In this document: positions 1-6,596 of the stretch, piece after piece | Numbering within the stretch: the stretch's first letter is position 1 | Layout of the letters: each line of letters starts with the position of its first letter | NCBI GenBank assembly: GCA_050014815.1 | Contig: JBEKCP010000113.1 | Coordinates: 1-11,678 of the forward strand | Direction of reading: 5' to 3' | DNA: 11,678 nt | Source of the DNA: JBEKCP01 sp050014815 | GTDB taxonomy: Bacteria > Planctomycetota > Planctomycetia > Pirellulales > Thermoguttaceae | The notes under the pieces: generated by a model | Database searches by the model: none | Told to the model about the DNA's origin: nothing | What the model saw: only the letters and a program-made list of their open reading frames with translations | Position numbers and translations under genes: made by a program

Positions 1-435
1 GTCGAGAAGGTGCCTGGCACCATCGACGCGATGCTCGACGATCTGCACGACCGATTCGACACGCACCAGACCCTGGCCGACTTCCTGTTTGCCGACCCCT
101 ACAAGGTGTTCACGGAACACGTCGAGAGCGGGACGTATGTCGGGCTGGACCACGTGGGCAAGCTGAAGTGCCATCACCTGGCGTTCCGGCAGAGGATTCT
201 GGACTGGCAAATCTGGATCGACGCCGGCGACCAGCCGCTGCCGCGCAAGCTGCTGATCACCTTCAAGCGGCAGACAGACGAACCGCAATACACTGCCCTC
301 ATCCACCGCTGGGACGTGAACCCCAAGCTGGGCGACGATCTGTTTCAGTTCCAGCCGCCGGAGGGTGTCCGCAAGGTCGATTTCCTGAACCGCCACGCCG
401 GGCCCCAACCCTTGAAGAAGGCAGCCGGCAAGTGA
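1..435 (+). CDS. DUF2092 family protein, C-terminal part (5' end outside window)
   Basis: The reading frame is open from the first base and ends at TGA 433-435, so this is the last ~144 codons of a longer gene. A GTG at position 10 is in frame but has no ribosome binding site and falls inside the conserved domain, so it is not taken as the start. The visible part carries features I associate with DUF2092 ('predicted periplasmic protein'): a PGTIDAMLDDL segment, an ADPY segment, CHHLAFRQ, DWQIWIDAG, PLPRKLLITFK, and a FQFQPPEGVRKVDF ending. The fold resembles LolA/LolB-like outer-membrane lipoprotein carriers, but the function of DUF2092 proteins is not established. The usual N-terminal signal peptide would lie upstream of the window. 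In planctomycete-like and proteobacterial genomes such genes often sit beside genes for small secreted Gly/His-rich proteins, as the next gene here does; that pairing is from memory. Family call fairly sure; role unknown. Confidence 0.85.
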   Translation, partial: VEKVPGTIDAMLDDLHDRFDTHQTLADFLFADPYKVFTEHVESGTYVGLDHVGKLKCHHLAFRQRILDWQIWIDAGDQPLPRKLLITFKRQTDEPQYTALIHRWDVNPKLGDDLFQFQPPEGVRKVDFLNRHAGPQPLKKAAGK

Positions 436-506
436 CGCGGCGGGTGCCGCAGTCGTTTGGAGATACGGCTCGACTTACAGTAGGTCACGACCCCCGAGTA
501 GGGTCG

Positions 507-531
507 GTCCGCTACGGCGGGGTTCTTTTTT
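507..531 (+). terminator. Possible rho-independent terminator after the DUF2092 gene
   Basis: CCGC (509-512) and GCGG (517-520) form a short stem closed by a TACG loop. In RNA this is C(UACG)G, a UNCG-type tetraloop of unusual stability. The run TTCTTTTTT follows at 523-531. A second hairpin lies just upstream: CGACCC (488-493) pairs with GGGTCG (501-506). The terminal stem is only 4 bp plus a possible wobble pair, so this is a moderate call. It would separate the DUF2092 gene from the secreted-protein gene that starts 24 bases later. Confidence 0.45.
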
Positions 532-554
532 CGGTGATGAAGGGAGGAGCGATC

Positions 555-1055
555 ATGAGGCGAATTTTTTTGGGGACGGGCACCTTAGTTCTGTGTCTGG
601 CCACGTTGATGTGGGCGACGGCTTCTTTCACTGCCCAACATGGCGGCGGTAGCCATGGTGGCGGCGGTGGCCATGCCAGCGGCGGTGGCCATGCCAGCGG
701 CGGTGGCAGCCATGCCGCTGCTAGCACAGGGTCCGTCCACTACGGTGCCCGCGCGGCCCCTGCCCAAGTCGCCCCCGCGGTGCGGTCAGGCGCGGTCCGG
801 TCCGAGCATTACGCGGGTTCGCCGTCCAGGGGTGCCTACCGCAATCCTTACGGAGCCGATTATTCCAGGCACTTCCGCCCTGGATACCGTTTCTTCGTGC
901 TCGGCGACGCCCAGTATTACGGTTACGACAGCCTGCCGCTCGGCTACCAAGTGGTCGTGCTGAACGGCATTACCTATTACCTCTTCAATGGCGTGTATTA
1001 CCTGGCGTACATCTACGGGGGACAAACGGTGTATTTGGTGGCCCCTAATCAATGA
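555..1055 (+). CDS. Small secreted Gly/His-rich protein with Tyr-rich C-terminal domain
   Basis: This gene encodes 166 residues. The ATG at 555 is chosen over an in-frame ATG at 537 because AGGGAGGA (541-548) sits at good distance before it and the signal peptide then starts with MRR. Residues 1-27 look like a Sec signal peptide, with a hydrophobic core around 5-22 and likely cleavage after SFTA. Residues 28-55 are a low-complexity Gly/His/Ser/Ala stretch (GGGHASG repeats) that could bind metal or stay disordered. From about 108 the protein becomes Tyr-rich and ordered: RPGYRFFVLGD, LPLGYQVVVLNGITYY, FNGVYY. This LPxGY...NGxxYYxxNGVYY pattern resembles DUF6515-type secreted proteins of unknown function. 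It is probably periplasmic or extracellular. The protein is unlikely to be enzymatic, as no catalytic motif is visible. It lies between the DUF2092 gene and the host-attachment gene on the same strand. Confidence 0.8.
   Translation: MRRIFLGTGTLVLCLATLMWATASFTAQHGGGSHGGGGGHASGGGHASGGGSHAAASTGSVHYGARAAPAQVAPAVRSGAVRSEHYAGSPSRGAYRNPYGADYSRHFRPGYRFFVLGDAQYYGYDSLPLGYQVVVLNGITYYLFNGVYYLAYIYGGQTVYLVAPNQ
663..707 (+). repeat. 18-nt in-frame tandem repeat in the secreted-protein gene
   Basis: Two identical 18-nt units (663-680 and 681-698) are followed by a third copy that matches for its first 9 bases (699-707). The unit encodes Gly-Gly-His-Ala-Ser-Gly. Related GGC/GGT codon runs extend left to about 642. 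The repeat is coding, keeps frame, and could change length by slippage. Confidence 0.85.
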
Positions 1056-1170
1056 CACCAAACAGCTCGGATTGCACTCATGGGGCGCGCATGAGCCAAA
1101 GACCACAGCCGTGGAGTGTGTCATCATGCCATCGGTGTGAAAGATATTAGAGAAGAAAGGAGACCACACC

Positions 1171-1644
1171 GTGGCCACTTGGATCTTGGTAAGCGATACG
1201 AGCCGAGCGAAGTTGTTTTCCGCCGAGAAGCGCGAGGATGACTGGACGCTGCTAAAGGATTTCGAGCATCCGGAAGGCCGGAAACTATCCAAGGACATCA
1301 GTCCGTCGGCCCCCCCGGGTCGCATGCAGCAGAGTGAAGGATTGGGGGCACGTCGAACCTCGATGGAACCCCATACCTGGCCCAAGGAGGCATCGGCCGA
1401 GCGATTTGCCGAGCTGCTTGCCCATTACCTGGAAAAGGCCCTCGGCACGAACGCATTCGATGCACTCGTATTGGTAGCCCCACCGCACTTTCTCGGAATG
1501 TTGCATGGGACATTGGCCAAGCAGACCGCTAGGCATCTTAAGGCGACGATCGACAAGGATCTGGTCATGTTCGATGCCGCGGGGATTCGCGAGCGGCTGA
1601 TCGACGCGGCCTTTCCGCCAGAATCGTCGGGGTACAAAGAGTGA
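1171..1644 (+). CDS. Host attachment family protein (PF10116, BaeRF/eRF1-like)
   Basis: This gene encodes 157 residues from a GTG start at 1171, preceded by AAAGGAGA (1157-1164), and ends at TGA 1642-1644. The opening ATWILVSDTSRAKLF, the central ALVLVAPPHFLGMLHG with a KQTARHLKATIDKDL segment after it, and the length of about 150 residues fit the family called 'protein required for attachment to host cells', first linked to plant attachment in Agrobacterium. The fold is related to the archaeal/bacterial eRF1-like (BaeRF) proteins, so the 'attachment' name may mislead; a ribosome- or RNA-related role has been suggested for the wider group. No signal peptide or membrane segment is visible, so it is probably cytoplasmic. 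It follows the secreted-protein gene by 115 nt, in which CTCATG (1077-1082) and CATGAG (1090-1095) form a small inverted repeat. Family call confident; function uncertain. Confidence 0.85.
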   Translation: MATWILVSDTSRAKLFSAEKREDDWTLLKDFEHPEGRKLSKDISPSAPPGRMQQSEGLGARRTSMEPHTWPKEASAERFAELLAHYLEKALGTNAFDALVLVAPPHFLGMLHGTLAKQTARHLKATIDKDLVMFDAAGIRERLIDAAFPPESSGYKE

Positions 1645-1865
1645 CCGCGCTTATCCCGCTGAAGTAATTCAAAGAGTCCAGCCTGCTCTCGCTGGCCGTG
1701 GCCGCCCAGGTGTCATTGACACCCACGATCGCCAGTGTTCAGCAGTTTCCCGTCTTTTCGCCTCCGCGGCAAGAATGCCGACAATGTGAGGAAACCCCGG
1801 AAAACACGGCACTTTCTGAAGTTTGCGGGCTGAGGTGCTGACGTTCCCGGGGAAAGCTCTTATCC
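1645..1865. other. Non-coding stretch with a near-perfect palindrome at 1709-1723
   Basis: I see no supported gene here. The clearest structure is GGTGTCATTGACACC (1709-1723): two 7-base arms around one central base. It could be an operator-like site or the relic of a mobile-element end, but no neighbouring gene identifies it. The stretch runs directly into the integrase remnant, so it may be degraded mobile-element DNA. Confidence 0.4.
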
Positions 1866-2040
1866 GTCTGCATCGGCGGCGATTCGCGCGATCAGGTGGC
1901 GGTGGACGCCATCATGGGACACTCACGCGAGGATATGGCCAGTGTGTACCGCGAGCGCATCGGCGATGACCGCCTGCGAGCGGTTGTTGAGCACGTGCGA
2001 CATTGGCTGCTGGAAAAGCCACTGGAGCGAAAGGGCCGTC
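1866..2040 (+). pseudogene. Tyrosine recombinase (integrase) remnant, C-terminal catalytic end only
   Basis: The + frame from about 1866 reads GGDSRDQVAVDAIMGHSREDMASVYRER and then about 20 more residues ending in HVRHWLLEKP. This is the C-terminal end of a phage/transposon-type tyrosine recombinase: the GH of the catalytic box, then, nine residues after the His, the Tyr of VYRER that would attack DNA. The wording is very like integrases common in Planctomycetota. The N-terminal DNA-binding domain and the first catalytic Arg are absent, there is no start codon with a ribosome binding site, and recognisable homology stops near 2040. The frame stays open to 2291, but that part is Arg-rich and overlaps the end of the reverse-strand small-subunit gene, so it is not counted. 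The end coordinates are approximate. It marks an old integration event next to the 3' end of the Ehr operon. Confidence 0.75.
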
Positions 2041-2152
2041 GCAGGAGGAAGGACGGACGACCCCATCGAGTTCTGGCGGCTTCTCTTGGACGGAGTGAAC
2101 GCTTGGTGCTTTACCAGGCGGTCACGGGTTGCCGCAAGTATTCAGGATTGTT
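2041..2152. other. Short gap between integrase remnant and end of the Ehr operon
   Basis: This gap holds no supported gene. I looked on the minus strand downstream of the operon's last stop (2155-2153) for a hairpin plus T-run terminator and found none. Confidence 0.4.
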
Positions 2153-2935
2153 TCACCGAGCGCTGGATTCGGGCAACCGGCCTAAGGCAGCGAGAAGGGC
2201 GTGCAAGAGGGTCAAGGGATGTGGCGGACAACCTGGCACAAACACGTCGACGGGCACAATCGAAGCCGCGCCGTTATGCGCTTCCGGATGATCGACATAG
2301 GGTCCCCCGGCGATCGCGCAGGCTCCGATGGCGATCACGATCTTGGGTGCCGGAACGGCTTGGTACGTTTTCTCCAACGCGAGCTTCATGTTATCCGTCA
2401 CAGGACCTGTGATGAGTAACCCGTCCGCGTGGCGGGGAGACGCGACGAACTGAATCCCGAACCGGCTGATGTCCCAGCCCACCGTGCTGAGGACGTTCGT
2501 GTCGGCCTCACACGCGTTGCAGCCCCCGGCGCTCACCTGGCGGAGTTTGAGAGACCGACCGAGAAGGCGACACAATCGCCCGTCCAACTTCACCATGGGT
2601 AGCACGACGGCATCGGTGACAACAAGTTGTTCCCTGCGTGCCGAGGCCATGCGGAACTCTCGTGAGAATGCGATTGCCCCCGATCCACACGCGCCTTCGC
2701 ATGCCCGGCAAAAGATGCAGCGACCGGTATCCACTCGAAGCCGACGGTCGGCAGGCGTGACCTCAATCGCCGCGGTTGGGCACACGTCGGCGCATTTTCG
2801 GCATTCCGTTACGCACCTGGAACTGTCAACCTTCGGGCGCCCTGCAAACCGTTCGGGCAGGTCCGGTGGCGGCCCGTCCGGGTAACCGGTCGTACGATAG
2901 CCTTGCTGCCATCTTGCTCGGAGTATTTTCAGCAT
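2153..2935 (-). CDS. hyfI: Ehr/group 4 hydrogenase-like small subunit fused to a two-cluster ferredoxin domain (HyfI-like)
   Basis: This gene encodes 260 residues from the ATG at 2935-2933, with GGAG upstream, and starts 13 nt after the large-subunit stop. The opening MLKILRARWQQGYRT is typical of the family, so the longer open frame to 3115 is rejected. Residues 37-90 are a 2[4Fe-4S] ferredoxin domain: Cys41, 45, 48 and 52 in C-x3-C-x2-C-x3-C-P, and Cys73, 76, 79 and 83 in C-x2-C-x2-C-x3-C. Residues 115-252 are a NuoB/HycG-type 20-kDa domain with Cys139 and 142 (GGCNAC), Cys206 (GACAIAGG) and Cys236 (GCPPHP) for the proximal N2-like cluster. The C-x2-C form is hydrogenase-type, not the adjacent CC of complex I. 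All twelve cluster cysteines are present, so a full electron path is expected on the cytoplasmic face. The fusion replaces the separate HyfH and HyfI subunits. Its normal partner, the Ni-Fe site, is missing in the next gene. The symbol is by homology only. Confidence 0.92.
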   Translation of the reverse strand: MLKILRARWQQGYRTTGYPDGPPPDLPERFAGRPKVDSSRCVTECRKCADVCPTAAIEVTPADRRLRVDTGRCIFCRACEGACGSGAIAFSREFRMASARREQLVVTDAVVLPMVKLDGRLCRLLGRSLKLRQVSAGGCNACEADTNVLSTVGWDISRFGIQFVASPRHADGLLITGPVTDNMKLALEKTYQAVPAPKIVIAIGACAIAGGPYVDHPEAHNGAASIVPVDVFVPGCPPHPLTLLHALLAALGRLPESSAR

Positions 2936-2948
2936 GGCGGCCGCTCCA

Positions 2949-4469
2949 TCACAAATCGTGTCCGCAGTAGGACAGATTGAAGCTCTTGTTGCACAGCGGG
3001 AAATCGGATATCTGCTGGTTGCGCATGGCGATGGCCAGCCCAAACCAGTTGTGGAACGAGGGATCCACCACCTTGTAGCACGCGAAGTGTCCCGCCGCGT
3101 CGGTGACGGCGACATGGCAGATCTCGCCGCGCCAGCCTTCGACCAGCGACACGGCGAGACAATCGGGCGCGAGCGCTGCGGCCGCCGGCTCGCGGCACAC
3201 TTCGCCCTCGGGCAGGGCCGCGAGTTGTTCGCGCACGAAAGTCAACGACTGCTGGATCTCCAACCAGCGCACGTAGGTGCGTCCGAAGACGTCGCCGCTG
3301 TGCCACGTGCAAACCGGGATCTGCACGAATCGGAAGATGCTGTAGGGATAATCGTGGCGCACATCGACTGCCACGCCGCACGCGCGCGCGGCTACGCCCA
3401 CCAGCCCGAGTTCGCGGCAGGTCTCCGGGGTGAGCGCACCGGTGTTGTCGAGCCGCGCCCGCGCAGTGGGCGAGTCGAAGAGAAGCTCCACGGCCGACTC
3501 CGTATCCCGCCGAAGCCCATCCAAACGCCGCAACAACTCAGCCACGTTCGTTGCGGCGATGTCGTAGCCGCAGCCGCCCGGCCGCACCAGGCCGCGGCCG
3601 AAGCGGTTGCCGCAGAGGATGGCGGTCAGGTTGAGCACGTCGCCGCGGATGCGGCCGCAATACGAGGAGGTCGGCAGAAAGGCGACGTCACCGGCCATCG
3701 CGCCGAGATCGCCGATGTGGTTGGCGAGGCGCTCGAGTTCCTGCGCCACGCCGCGTAGCGCCTGGCCGCGGGCGGGGACTCGGGTGCCGCTCAGCGCCTC
3801 GCAGATGCGGCTGTAGGTCGTAGCGTGGCCGACGGTGGTGTCGCCGGCGAGCGTCTCCATATAATGAATCGTGCGCGCGTCGGGTCCGCCAACCAAGGCC
3901 CGCTCGACGCCCCGATGCTGGTATCCCAAAGAGGTCTCGAGGTGGTAGACCGTCTCGCCATGGCACTGGAAGCGGAAGTGTCCCGGCTCGATGATGCCGG
4001 CGTGGACCGGGCCGACTGCCACCTCATGGATCTCCTCGCCGGCCATGGCGAACAGGGGCCCGAGGCCGATGGCCGGCCGCTGCGCCGATGCGCCCGCCGC
4101 GCCGGAAGACGCCCGCCGCGGGGGCTGGAACCGCAGCGGCTTGAGCCAGGGATGGCCGAGCGGCCGAACGCCCCACAGTTCGGCGATCTCGCGCTCAAAG
4201 CCCTGCGCCTGCGGACAGGCGGGCGTGATCGCGGGATACTCGTCCTCGACGGAGCACGTTGTCACGGCGAGCACCCCCCGGTCGTCCCGTGCCAGCACGG
4301 CGACCAACAGCAGTGCCTCCGCGCCATCAGGGCAGGCGAAGAGAGCCGAGAGCCGGGCGCCCCCCTGCACTTCTGCCAGCACGGCCGCGCGGAAGCGGTC
4401 CACGCCGAGCCGTGGAATGTCGGCAAGCGGCATCGCGACTCCGTTGGGCAAGGCGGCCAGCGCCATCAT
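2949..4469 (-). CDS. hyfG: Hydrogenase/NuoCD-like large subunit lacking all Ni-Fe ligands (Ehr type, HyfG-like)
   Basis: This gene encodes 506 residues. The ATG at 4469 overlaps the previous stop (ATGA). Residues 1-120 are a NuoC-like (30-kDa) domain with FEREIAELWGVRPLGHP. Residues 145-475 are a NuoD/hydrogenase large-subunit domain: VGPVHAGIIEPGHFRF, LGYQHRGVERAL, GHATTYSRICEALSG, LERLANHIGDLGA, CGNRFGRGLVRPGG. In active group 4 hydrogenases the first ligand pair is CGIC; here the equivalent stretch is METLAGDTTVGH (204-215), with no Cys. The second pair, DPCxxC, is replaced by DPSFHNW (469-475). The complex I quinone Tyr position also appears to be Gly in my hand alignment. The protein therefore cannot hold a standard Ni-Fe centre. 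It ends with a tail (488-506) that holds DFPLCNKSFNLSYCG, where a hydrogenase would be cleaved by a maturation protease. This matches Ehr complexes; the substrate is unknown. The symbol is by homology only. Confidence 0.93.
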   Translation of the reverse strand: MMALAALPNGVAMPLADIPRLGVDRFRAAVLAEVQGGARLSALFACPDGAEALLLVAVLARDDRGVLAVTTCSVEDEYPAITPACPQAQGFEREIAELWGVRPLGHPWLKPLRFQPPRRASSGAAGASAQRPAIGLGPLFAMAGEEIHEVAVGPVHAGIIEPGHFRFQCHGETVYHLETSLGYQHRGVERALVGGPDARTIHYMETLAGDTTVGHATTYSRICEALSGTRVPARGQALRGVAQELERLANHIGDLGAMAGDVAFLPTSSYCGRIRGDVLNLTAILCGNRFGRGLVRPGGCGYDIAATNVAELLRRLDGLRRDTESAVELLFDSPTARARLDNTGALTPETCRELGLVGVAARACGVAVDVRHDYPYSIFRFVQIPVCTWHSGDVFGRTYVRWLEIQQSLTFVREQLAALPEGEVCREPAAAALAPDCLAVSLVEGWRGEICHVAVTDAAGHFACYKVVDPSFHNWFGLAIAMRNQQISDFPLCNKSFNLSYCGHDL

Positions 4470-5944
4470 GGCGTCACCCCCAGCACCGCGGCTGCCTGCG
4501 TGATCAGCGCCCCCAGCGGCGGCGGAATCCAGAGACCCAGCGCCAGCAGCATCGCCAGCGGCGTCCAGGCCAGCAGCGCTTCGGCGCGATAGACCCGCGA
4601 CGGTTGCGGCGCGGTCTCGGGCCGCCCCCACGCCATCGAGATCGCATGCCCGAGCGCTCCGATGAACACGATGCCCAGGCCGACCAGGAACAGCGCCGCG
4701 GTCACGTAGGCCCCTGCGTTCAAGGCGGCCTTGAGAATCAGGAATTCGCTCAGGAACAAGGCGAAAGGCGCGACGCCGATCAGCGCGAGCAAACTGCCGA
4801 TCAGTCCGCTCCCCCAGACCGGCGAGTCGCGCACAACGCCCGTCATCCGCCGCATGTCGTGGGTGCCGTACGTCTGCCCCAGGATGCCGGCGCAGAAGAA
4901 CGAGAGCGTCTTGCACACGGAATGGTTGAGCGTATGGAACAGCGCTGCCCAGACTCCGAGCCCTCCGACTCCGACGCCGATCGCGATGATCCCAAGATGC
5001 TCGACGCTGTGGTAGGCCAACAGGCGTTTGACGTCGTGCTGACCCACGATGAACGCCGCCGCCACGAGGATCGACAGGATCCCGAGCGCGGCCAGGATCT
5101 CGCGGCCCCACTCCGTATCGCCCGTGGCCGCCTCGACGATGGGAAGGCAGCGAAGGATGCAGTACAAGGCCGTGTTCAAGAGGAATCCGGAGAACATGGC
5201 GGAAACGGGCGCCGGCGCCTGGCTGTGGGCGTCCGGCAGCCAACTGTGAAGCGGCGCCAGGCCCGCCTTGGTGCCGAAGCCCACCACGAGGAAGATGAAA
5301 GCCACCTTGACCAGCATGGGGTTGAGCGCCACGGTCGGATTCATCAACCGGGTCCATAGCAGCGAATCCTGTCCCGACAGCGATGCCGAGGCGGCCGCGG
5401 CCAGCAGGAGAATTCCGGCAAAGGCGATGGCCACGCCCACGGAGCACATGAGCAGGTACTTCCACGTCGCCTCCAGAGCCGCCGGCGAAGCGTGGATGCA
5501 AATCAGGAACGCGCTCAACAGCGTCGTGGCCTCGATGCCGACCCACATCAGGCCCAGGTTGTTGCTCACGAGCACCAGGTTCATGGCCGCGAGCGAACCG
5601 AACCAAAGCGCCTGGTAGCGGCGGGCCTGCCTGCGCGTGAACGCGCCGTCGGCGATCTCCTTGCGGAAATAGACGATTGCGAAGAAGGCGCAGAGGACGA
5701 AGACCGCCATCAGAACGGCCAGGTGATAGGCGGACAGCCCGTCCAGGAAGAACCACCCGCCGGCCCACTGGAGCGGGCCGTGCATGGCGACCTGCGCCAC
5801 GGCGCAGCCCGCCACCAGCGCCAGCGCGGCCGTGGCGACGGCCCCCACCCACAGCGCCGCACGCGGCGACCGCGCCAGCAGGCTAAGGCCGGCCAACGCC
5901 GCCGGTGCAGCCACCAGGGCCGGAAGAATCCATCCCGCCGTCAT
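4466..5944 (-). CDS. hyfF: Antiporter-like membrane subunit (HyfF/NuoN-like)
   Basis: This gene encodes 492 residues and is strongly hydrophobic, with roughly 13-14 membrane spans. It belongs to the proton-conducting membrane transporter family (NuoL/M/N, MrpA/D, HyfB/D/F). Key charged residues of the ion path are present: Glu138 in MWVGIEATT (helix 5 Glu), Lys226 in GFGTKAGLAPLHSWLPDAH (helix 7 Lys), the GQHDVKRLLAYHSVEHLG segment (301-318), and Lys345 in LNHSVCKTLSFF. The usual helix 8 Lys position appears as Asn257 (SGFLLNTALY). The ATG at 5944 lies 7 nt after the hyfE-like stop, with a GAGG-type ribosome site in between. Its own stop overlaps the large-subunit start. The HyfB-like gene is a second, distinct member of the family, so the complex would have two ion channels. 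Role in this operon: ion translocation driven by, or driving, the electron-transfer arm. Confidence 0.93.
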   Translation of the reverse strand: MTAGWILPALVAAPAALAGLSLLARSPRAALWVGAVATAALALVAGCAVAQVAMHGPLQWAGGWFFLDGLSAYHLAVLMAVFVLCAFFAIVYFRKEIADGAFTRRQARRYQALWFGSLAAMNLVLVSNNLGLMWVGIEATTLLSAFLICIHASPAALEATWKYLLMCSVGVAIAFAGILLLAAAASASLSGQDSLLWTRLMNPTVALNPMLVKVAFIFLVVGFGTKAGLAPLHSWLPDAHSQAPAPVSAMFSGFLLNTALYCILRCLPIVEAATGDTEWGREILAALGILSILVAAAFIVGQHDVKRLLAYHSVEHLGIIAIGVGVGGLGVWAALFHTLNHSVCKTLSFFCAGILGQTYGTHDMRRMTGVVRDSPVWGSGLIGSLLALIGVAPFALFLSEFLILKAALNAGAYVTAALFLVGLGIVFIGALGHAISMAWGRPETAPQPSRVYRAEALLAWTPLAMLLALGLWIPPPLGALITQAAAVLGVTP

Positions 5945-5951
5945 CCTGCCC

Positions 5952-6596
5952 TCATCCCTTCAACAGCGTCAATTGATCCGAGTCGATATGGTCGAATGTC
6001 CGGTTGATCCGGTAGATCGCGATTCCCATCACGAACACGGCCACGAACACGTCCATGAGTACGCCAAGTTCCACCAGCACCGGAATCTCCGGAACGACAC
6101 CGAAGCCGAAGATATAAATGCCGCTCTCCAGCACCAGATAGCCGAGCACCTGGTTGACGGCGGTCTTGCGGGCGACGATCAGGAAAAGACCCGCGATCAG
6201 GAGCGTAAACGCCACCGGCACCACGAGCCGGGAGGCGACATGCGGCAGCGGCGGCAGACGGGAATCCACCCAGAAGGAAAGCCCCAGGATCAACACGCCG
6301 ACCAGGAGCGAGGCGACATAGCCCACGAACGGCTGTACCTCGTGGCTGGTGTTGGATTCGCGCAGTGCCCGCAAGATGAGCCTGGGGAAGATGAGGCCCT
6401 TGAGAACGATCATGCCCAGACTGATCGCGGCCACGCGGAGGGTGAGGCCGGTGCCGCCGCCCACAAGGCCGAGCAGACCGGTGGCCACTCCCTGGATGGC
6501 GCAGATCCGGACACACGAGGCCAGACGGCTCGACCCGAGCATCCAAAAGGTCGTCAGGATCAGGAAGACTAAGATGACATCGGTCAAGGCATTCAT
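5952..6596 (-). CDS. hyfE: HyfE-like membrane subunit (NuoK-like)
   Basis: This gene encodes 214 residues, close to the length of E. coli HyfE (about 216). The ATG at 6596 overlaps the stop of the hyfC-like gene (ATGA), so the longer open frame to 6821 is rejected. It is a multi-span hydrophobic protein with about six spans; the C-terminal half carries the NuoK-like signature ARKTAVNQVLGYLVLESGIY followed by an acidic/hydrophobic helix (VLVELGVLMDVFVAVFV) and ends in a charged tail. Acidic residues Glu157, Glu176 and Asp182 lie in or near helices and may be part of the proton path, as in NuoK. The first half is the HyfE-specific extension, including SNTSHEVQPFVGY. Its place between the HyfC-like and HyfF-like genes matches the order in E. 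coli hyf except that no HyfD is present. Confidence 0.9.
   Translation of the reverse strand: MNALTDVILVFLILTTFWMLGSSRLASCVRICAIQGVATGLLGLVGGGTGLTLRVAAISLGMIVLKGLIFPRLILRALRESNTSHEVQPFVGYVASLLVGVLILGLSFWVDSRLPPLPHVASRLVVPVAFTLLIAGLFLIVARKTAVNQVLGYLVLESGIYIFGFGVVPEIPVLVELGVLMDVFVAVFVMGIAIYRINRTFDHIDSDQLTLLKG

Noticed and set aside
642..713. CRISPR-like or regulatory repeat array
   Set aside because: The 18-nt repeats are in frame inside a gene, have no spacers, and encode Gly/His repeats.
2041..2291. C-terminal extension of the integrase remnant frame
   Set aside because: It is Arg-rich without integrase features, and its second half overlaps the conserved small-subunit gene on the other strand.
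2949..4469. Annotation as an active [NiFe] hydrogenase large subunit
   Set aside because: All four Ni-Fe ligand cysteines are absent, so hydrogen chemistry is not supported.
3825..4592. Long plus-strand open frames opposite the operon (also 2934-3758, 4259-5359, 7993-8925, 8983-9660)
   Set aside because: They are high-GC antisense shadows: Arg/Ala/Gln/Gly-rich, no domain, and opposite clearly conserved genes.
2949..5852. 967-residue minus-strand open frame as a single fused protein
   Set aside because: Its first ~461 codons overlap the HyfF-like gene in another frame and have no family features; the real large subunit starts at 4469 with an ATGA overlap.
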